A stretch of DNA of 8,601 nucleotides from Candidatus Aminicenantota bacterium (GTDB lineage Bacteria; Acidobacteriota; Aminicenantia; UBA2199). The notes below the pieces were generated by a model, which was not told the origin of the DNA, searched no databases, and saw only the letters and a program-made list of their open reading frames with translations. The stretch spans positions 1 through 8,601 of the forward strand of contig JAUWNT010000096.1 of NCBI GenBank assembly GCA_030612495.1. The letters run 5' to 3'. A program made the translations under genes and the position numbers. Shown here piece by piece: positions 5,824-8,601 of this stretch; position 1 is the first letter of the stretch; the number at the start of each line of letters is the position of its first letter.

Positions 5824-6672
5824 ATGAGATATCTGGAAGAAAAGATAGTGAAAATTCTAATGATTTGTTCGATACTTGCTGTTCTCGGTTCTCTCCTATT
5901 TATTCTTTTTATCACTATTTCCAGAGGATGGATATCTATCAACGAAAACCCAGGAATAATCTTTACCACACCTGGGCCAAGATACTTACTGGGTGGCGAG
6001 GGGGGATTTTTTCATGCTATAGCTGGTAGTTTATATATGGTTGTACCATCTACCATTATATCTTTAATATTGGCATGTCTGATAGCGCTTTTTCTTCAAT
6101 CGGAATATTCAAGTAAAAGAATTAGCGAAATTATAAGATTGTTCATAGATATCCTCTGGGGAACTCCTTCAATTATATATGGATTATTCGTATTAACAAT
6201 ACTCATATCATTTCACCGGAGAGGATGTTTGTTGGCTGGAATAGTTGCGCTTATTTTCCTTGAATTACCAATAATCACCAGATATGTTGATGAATCTATA
6301 TCTTCAACACCCAAAGAATTAAAGGAAATCGCCTATTCAATGGGATTGACCCGTGTTGAAGTATCAAAAATAATTCTAAAATATTCTAGTTCAGGAATTA
6401 TCGCAGGAAGTCTTATAGGATTGGGTAGAGCATTCGGGGATGCTGCTTCCATAATCTTTACTACAGGTGCTGCCAGTACCATGCCTAAGGGGTTATTATC
6501 CTCCTGCACAGCTCTTCCAGTGGTTATTTTTCAACAAGCCAATTCTTTTTACCCATCTGTAAGAGATCATGCATATGCTGCTGCTTTTATTCTTATTATT
6601 ATCATTTTAATTTTAAGTATTACCTCACGTTTATTACAAAAAAAATTTTCAAAATATACTGTTGGAGATTAA
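5824..6672 (+). CDS. pstA: ABC transporter permease PstA
   Basis: This 282-residue membrane protein is the second permease subunit. It has about six hydrophobic segments (near 10-33, 68-92, 106-130, 134-152, 190-213 and 250-272) and the EAA-type loop ELKEIAYSMGLTRVEVSKII (165-184), followed by GLGRAFGDAASIIFTTGA (199-216). This corresponds to the A-R-A-x-G-E-T stretch of classical PstA, with D206 in place of the usual glutamate. TPSIIYGLFVL (114-124) matches the PstA/PstC 'P-S-x-x-x-G' segment. The ATG at 5824 is one base after the pstC stop and is preceded by GGAGG (5812-5816) 7 bases away. It should form a heterodimeric channel with PstC. Confidence 0.9.
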   Translation: MRYLEEKIVKILMICSILAVLGSLLFILFITISRGWISINENPGIIFTTPGPRYLLGGEGGFFHAIAGSLYMVVPSTIISLILACLIALFLQSEYSSKRISEIIRLFIDILWGTPSIIYGLFVLTILISFHRRGCLLAGIVALIFLELPIITRYVDESISSTPKELKEIAYSMGLTRVEVSKIILKYSSSGIIAGSLIGLGRAFGDAASIIFTTGAASTMPKGLLSSCTALPVVIFQQANSFYPSVRDHAYAAAFILIIIILILSITSRLLQKKFSKYTVGD

Positions 6673-6673
6673 T

Positions 6674-7450
6674 ATGCAGGAAAATAATGGAATAGTAATA
6701 AGAAATTTAAACATTTATTATAAGAACAATAGTAAGAATGATTTTACTGCTCTTCATAACATTAACCTTGACATTCCAAAAAATCAGATTACTGCCATTA
6801 TGGGGCCCTCGGGTTCTGGAAAAACCACTTTACTAAAATCCTTAAACCGACTTCATAGCATCAATAATGGGGTCAAAGTGAATGGTCAGGTTATTATTGA
6901 TGGAGAAGATATATATCATCCCATGCATTTATTGCCTGAACTTCGAAGAAAAGTAGGATTGATTTCTCAAAAACCGATTCCTCTTCCAACATCAATTTAT
7001 GAAAATGTGGCATACGGACCTAAAATTCACAACCGGTTAAATAGAAAAGAAAGTGATGCGATTGTTGAAAAAACATTAAAAAAAGTAAATCTCTGGGAAG
7101 AGGTAAAGGAAAGATTAAATCAGCCTGCAGCAGACTTATCTGTAGGTCAGCAGCAGCGTTTATCCATTGCTAGGGCTATATCTATTAATCCAGATATACT
7201 ATTATGTGATGAGATAACTTCCGCGCTTGATCCTATCTCTTCAGAAAAAGTTGAGCACCTTCTATTGTCTCTTAAAGAGGAATATACAATTGTTCTGGTT
7301 AGCCACATGCTCCGGCAGGTTAAAAGGCTTGGGGATTATGTTATCTTTTTGTACATGGGGAAAGTGATTGAACAGGGCAATATGGGGGAGCTTTTTAATT
7401 CACCCAGGAATAAAATTACCCAGCAGTATATTAAAGGTGTTATAAGCTGA
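6674..7450 (+). CDS. pstB: ABC transporter ATPase PstB
   Basis: This 258-residue protein is the cytoplasmic ATPase that drives the transporter. It has Walker A GPSGSGKTT (44-52), the Q-loop glutamine Q99 (LISQKPIPLPTSIYENVAYG, close to the PstB pattern 'QxPxPFPxSIYENVxYG'), signature LSVGQQQR (155-162), Walker B ILLCDE (175-180), D-loop SALD (183-186) and switch histidine H211. The signature carries V157 where nearly all ABC ATPases have glycine (LSGGQ). The 'DEPTSALDP' stretch reads DEITSALDP, and the H-loop reads SHMLRQV rather than the usual THNMQQA. It is a somewhat divergent PstB. ATG 6674 is chosen because GGAG (6664-6667) lies 6 bases upstream. An in-frame TTG at 6662 falls on this SD and overlaps the pstA end, so it is less likely. 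No phoU gene follows. Confidence 0.92.
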   Translation: MQENNGIVIRNLNIYYKNNSKNDFTALHNINLDIPKNQITAIMGPSGSGKTTLLKSLNRLHSINNGVKVNGQVIIDGEDIYHPMHLLPELRRKVGLISQKPIPLPTSIYENVAYGPKIHNRLNRKESDAIVEKTLKKVNLWEEVKERLNQPAADLSVGQQQRLSIARAISINPDILLCDEITSALDPISSEKVEHLLLSLKEEYTIVLVSHMLRQVKRLGDYVIFLYMGKVIEQGNMGELFNSPRNKITQQYIKGVIS

Positions 7451-7454
7451 CCCC

Positions 7455-7470
7455 ATTCAAAGTCTTGAAT
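7455..7470 (+). terminator. Weak hairpin after pstB, possible attenuator or terminator
   Basis: ATTCAA (7455-7460), AGTC and TTGAAT (7465-7470) make a perfect six-pair stem right after the pstB stop, followed by a T-rich but interrupted run. The stem is AT-rich and weak, so efficient termination is doubtful. The right arm doubles as a possible -35 box for the next gene. Confidence 0.25.
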
Positions 7471-7519
7471 TTCTTATATTTATAGAGTATAAAGAGATTT
7501 AGAATTATAGAGATTATAT
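7465..7519 (+). promoter_or_regulatory. Possible promoter and shared motif upstream of the TatD gene
   Basis: TTGAAT (7465-7470) and TATAAA (7488-7493) are 17 bases apart and could be a promoter with a start near 7500. TATAAAG (7488-7494), 13 bases and TAGAGATTATAT (7508-7519) match the region upstream of the binding-protein gene at 3900-3931. The second half here lies in a near-palindrome, ATAGAGATTATATCTAT (7507-7523), with seven of eight pairs. Confidence 0.45.
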
Positions 7520-7539
7520 CTATGAGTAATGAGGTTGAA

Positions 7540-8310
7540 ATGAATTTTATAGATTTTCATTGTCATCTTGATTATAAAGATTTTGAGGGACAGAGGAAAA
7601 AGATAATTGATGAATGTTTTAGTTCTGGTTTTTCAAGGATAGTTACTGTTGCTGATCCTTATGAGAAGGGGTCCCATGAGCGAACATTAGAAATTCTTGA
7701 ATACAATAATAATATCTCATGTATGACTGCTGCTCATCCACACAATGCTGACCAATATACTTCAGAAATTGAGAAAAAAATATTTAAATTTTTAGAAAAT
7801 AAAAGGGCAATTGCAGTTGGCGAAGCTGGACTTGATTTCCATTACAACCTATCAACTCCTGAAAATCAATTAAAGGTTTTTAAAAGGCAGATTAATATTG
7901 CAAGAGAAGTTAAAATGCCATTGCTCATACATTCCAGAGAGGCAGAAAAAGAGATTCTGAGGACTCTTGAGCAAATGGAATTTAATTTACCAGTTATTTT
8001 TCACTGTTATACTGGGAATATGAAAGATGCCAAAGAAATATTGGAAAGAGGGTACTATATTTCGATTTCAGGTATTGTTACATTTAAAAAGAGTGACTAT
8101 TTAAGAGAAATCGTAAAAATATTGCCCATAAATAGAATTTTTTATGAAACTGATTCCCCTTATCTTTCGCCTGAACCCTTTAGAGGTAAATTAAATACTC
8201 CTTTAAGAGCAAAAATAGTTGCTGAAAAGATTGCTGGAATAAAAAATATCTCTATTAAAGAGTTGAATAAAGCTGTAAATAGAAATTTCAACAGTATAAT
8301 GAATTTATAA
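7540..8310 (+). CDS. tatD: TatD-family metal-dependent hydrolase (putative DNase)
   Basis: This 256-residue protein is of typical length for the TatD family of TIM-barrel hydrolases, which use two divalent metals and in studied members degrade DNA in the cytoplasm. All expected metal ligands are visible: H7 and H9 (DFHCHLD), E95 (AVGEAGLDFHY), H131 (PLLIHSREAE), H155 (VIFHCYTGN) and D205 (YETDSPYLSPEPFRGKLNTP). AAHPH (65-69) matches the family's G-x-H-P-H. The start at 7540 is preferred because GAGG (7531-7534) is 5 bases upstream and the HxH motif then sits at the usual distance from the N-terminus. The ATG at 7522, six codons earlier, has only a weak AGAG and is the alternative. It lies 89 bases after pstB on the same strand. 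A functional link to transport is not implied; it may be a separate unit. Confidence 0.93.
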   Translation: MNFIDFHCHLDYKDFEGQRKKIIDECFSSGFSRIVTVADPYEKGSHERTLEILEYNNNISCMTAAHPHNADQYTSEIEKKIFKFLENKRAIAVGEAGLDFHYNLSTPENQLKVFKRQINIAREVKMPLLIHSREAEKEILRTLEQMEFNLPVIFHCYTGNMKDAKEILERGYYISISGIVTFKKSDYLREIVKILPINRIFYETDSPYLSPEPFRGKLNTPLRAKIVAEKIAGIKNISIKELNKAVNRNFNSIMNL

Positions 8311-8315
8311 AGGAC

Positions 8316-8344
8316 TTTACAATACACTTGGAATTAATTATACT
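8316..8344 (+). promoter_or_regulatory. Promoter of the small lysine-rich gene
   Basis: TTTACA (8316-8321) and TATACT (8339-8344) are 17 bases apart, a good sigma-70 type promoter, with a start expected near 8351. This leaves a leader of about 25 bases holding the RBS AGGAGG (8362-8367). Confidence 0.6.
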
Positions 8345-8375
8345 TAAAAAAGAGATTAAATAGGAGGATAGAGAA

Positions 8376-8474
8376 ATGGGAGAAAAAAGGATAGAAAAAA
8401 AGACAAAAAAGGTTCCTAAAAAAACATTAAAAGAAAAGAGAAGAGAAAAAAAAGAAAAATCAAAGAAGGAATAA
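8376..8474 (+). CDS. 32-residue lysine-rich small protein
   Basis: ATG to TAA encodes 32 residues: 14 Lys, 3 Arg and 7 Glu, no aromatics, no cysteine, and a centre reading KKVPKKTLKEKRREKK (11-26). It is preceded by a consensus SD AGGAGG (8362-8367) at 8 bases and by a promoter at 8316-8344, which argues for a real gene despite its size. The composition predicts a highly basic, helical or disordered cytoplasmic peptide that could bind RNA, DNA or ribosomes. This is inference. I do not recognise a family with confidence. The A-rich codons could also arise from low-complexity sequence, but the intact RBS, start and stop make this less likely. Confidence 0.65.
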   Translation: MGEKRIEKKTKKVPKKTLKEKRREKKEKSKKE

Positions 8475-8528
8475 AATTTTAGGTACTGTTTTAAAGTATT
8501 GAATTTTAAAGTTTAAGGAGAATATATT

Positions 8529-8601
8529 GTGTATAGATTAACAGGGCGGAAAAGAAACATTATTGTATTATTCCTTATTGTATTATTCCCTTTTGCTATT
8601 T
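8529..8601 (+). CDS. Start of an exported or membrane protein (runs off right edge)
   Basis: GTG at 8529 opens a frame of 24 codons to the window edge, preceded by AAGGAG (8515-8520) at 8 bases. The product begins with a basic segment (YRLTGRKRN, residues 2-10), then a hydrophobic run IIVLFLIVLFPFAI. This is a signal peptide or first membrane anchor. Nothing after it is available, so the function is unknown. It lies 54 bases after the small lysine-rich gene and may share its transcript, since that gap shows no hairpin terminator. Confidence 0.65.
   Translation, partial: MYRLTGRKRNIIVLFLIVLFPFAI
8560..8589 (+). repeat. Exact 15-base tandem duplication in a signal-peptide region
   Basis: TTATTGTATTATTCC occurs twice in direct succession (8560-8574 and 8575-8589) with no mismatch. 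It is a multiple of three, so the frame is kept and the hydrophobic core reads IVLFL then IVLFP. Confidence 0.9.

Noticed and set aside
6662..6673. TTG at 6662 as start of pstB
   Set aside because: It falls on the GGAG that serves ATG 6674; the later ATG has ideal spacing and the family N-terminus.

Overview
The window looks like chromosomal DNA from an AT-rich diderm bacterium. The minus-strand gene at the left edge has a signal peptide and the glycine/aromatic pattern of an outer-membrane beta-barrel, which implies an outer membrane. The secreted YGGS/DGGYIVAG-repeat propeller protein is a type I associate with uncultured lineages such as Aminicenantes, WOR-3 or Cloacimonadota-like groups. 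The divergent PstS-like protein recalls Bacteroidota and archaeal relatives. I cannot fix the phylum from the sequence. Promoters look like ordinary sigma-70 type (TTGACA, 17 bases, TATAAA/TATACT) and ribosome binding sites are strong AGGAGG types.

Left part, minus strand (3262 down to 1): an AGCS-family sodium:alanine/glycine symporter, then a secreted seven-bladed repeat protein, then the N-terminal half of a small outer-membrane barrel protein. The last two overlap by 4 bases (ATGA). The barrel gene's Shine-Dalgarno sequence lies inside the basic C-terminal codons of the propeller gene, so the two are probably translationally coupled.

Centre: a divergent regulatory region (3263-3441) separates the symporter from an Rrf2-family regulator. 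It holds two near-consensus promoters facing apart, a perfect 13-base inverted repeat that covers one -35 box and abuts the other, and a second dyad over the -10 and start site of the regulator gene. The Rrf2 protein has four cysteines (C91, C100, C103, C109) and is a plausible Fe-S or redox/metal sensor.

Right part, plus strand: after the regulator comes a complete Pst-type ABC transporter (lipoprotein binding protein, permeases PstC and PstA, ATPase PstB) in a tight operon without phoU. The binding protein lacks the hydroxyl residues that normally hold phosphate and carries a canonical EF-hand-like loop. Substrate and regulation may therefore differ from classical phosphate uptake. A TatD-family metal-dependent hydrolase follows. 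Its upstream region shares a spaced motif with that of the binding-protein gene. Then come a 32-residue lysine-rich small protein with its own promoter and RBS, and the first codons of a gene for an exported or membrane protein whose signal segment contains an exact 15-base tandem duplication.

Most worth a second look: the Rrf2 / PstS-like / EF-hand combination with its dyad-rich control region, the two-blade duplication pattern in the propeller gene, and the tiny lysine-rich gene. No tRNA, rRNA, CRISPR array, transposase or integrase was seen.
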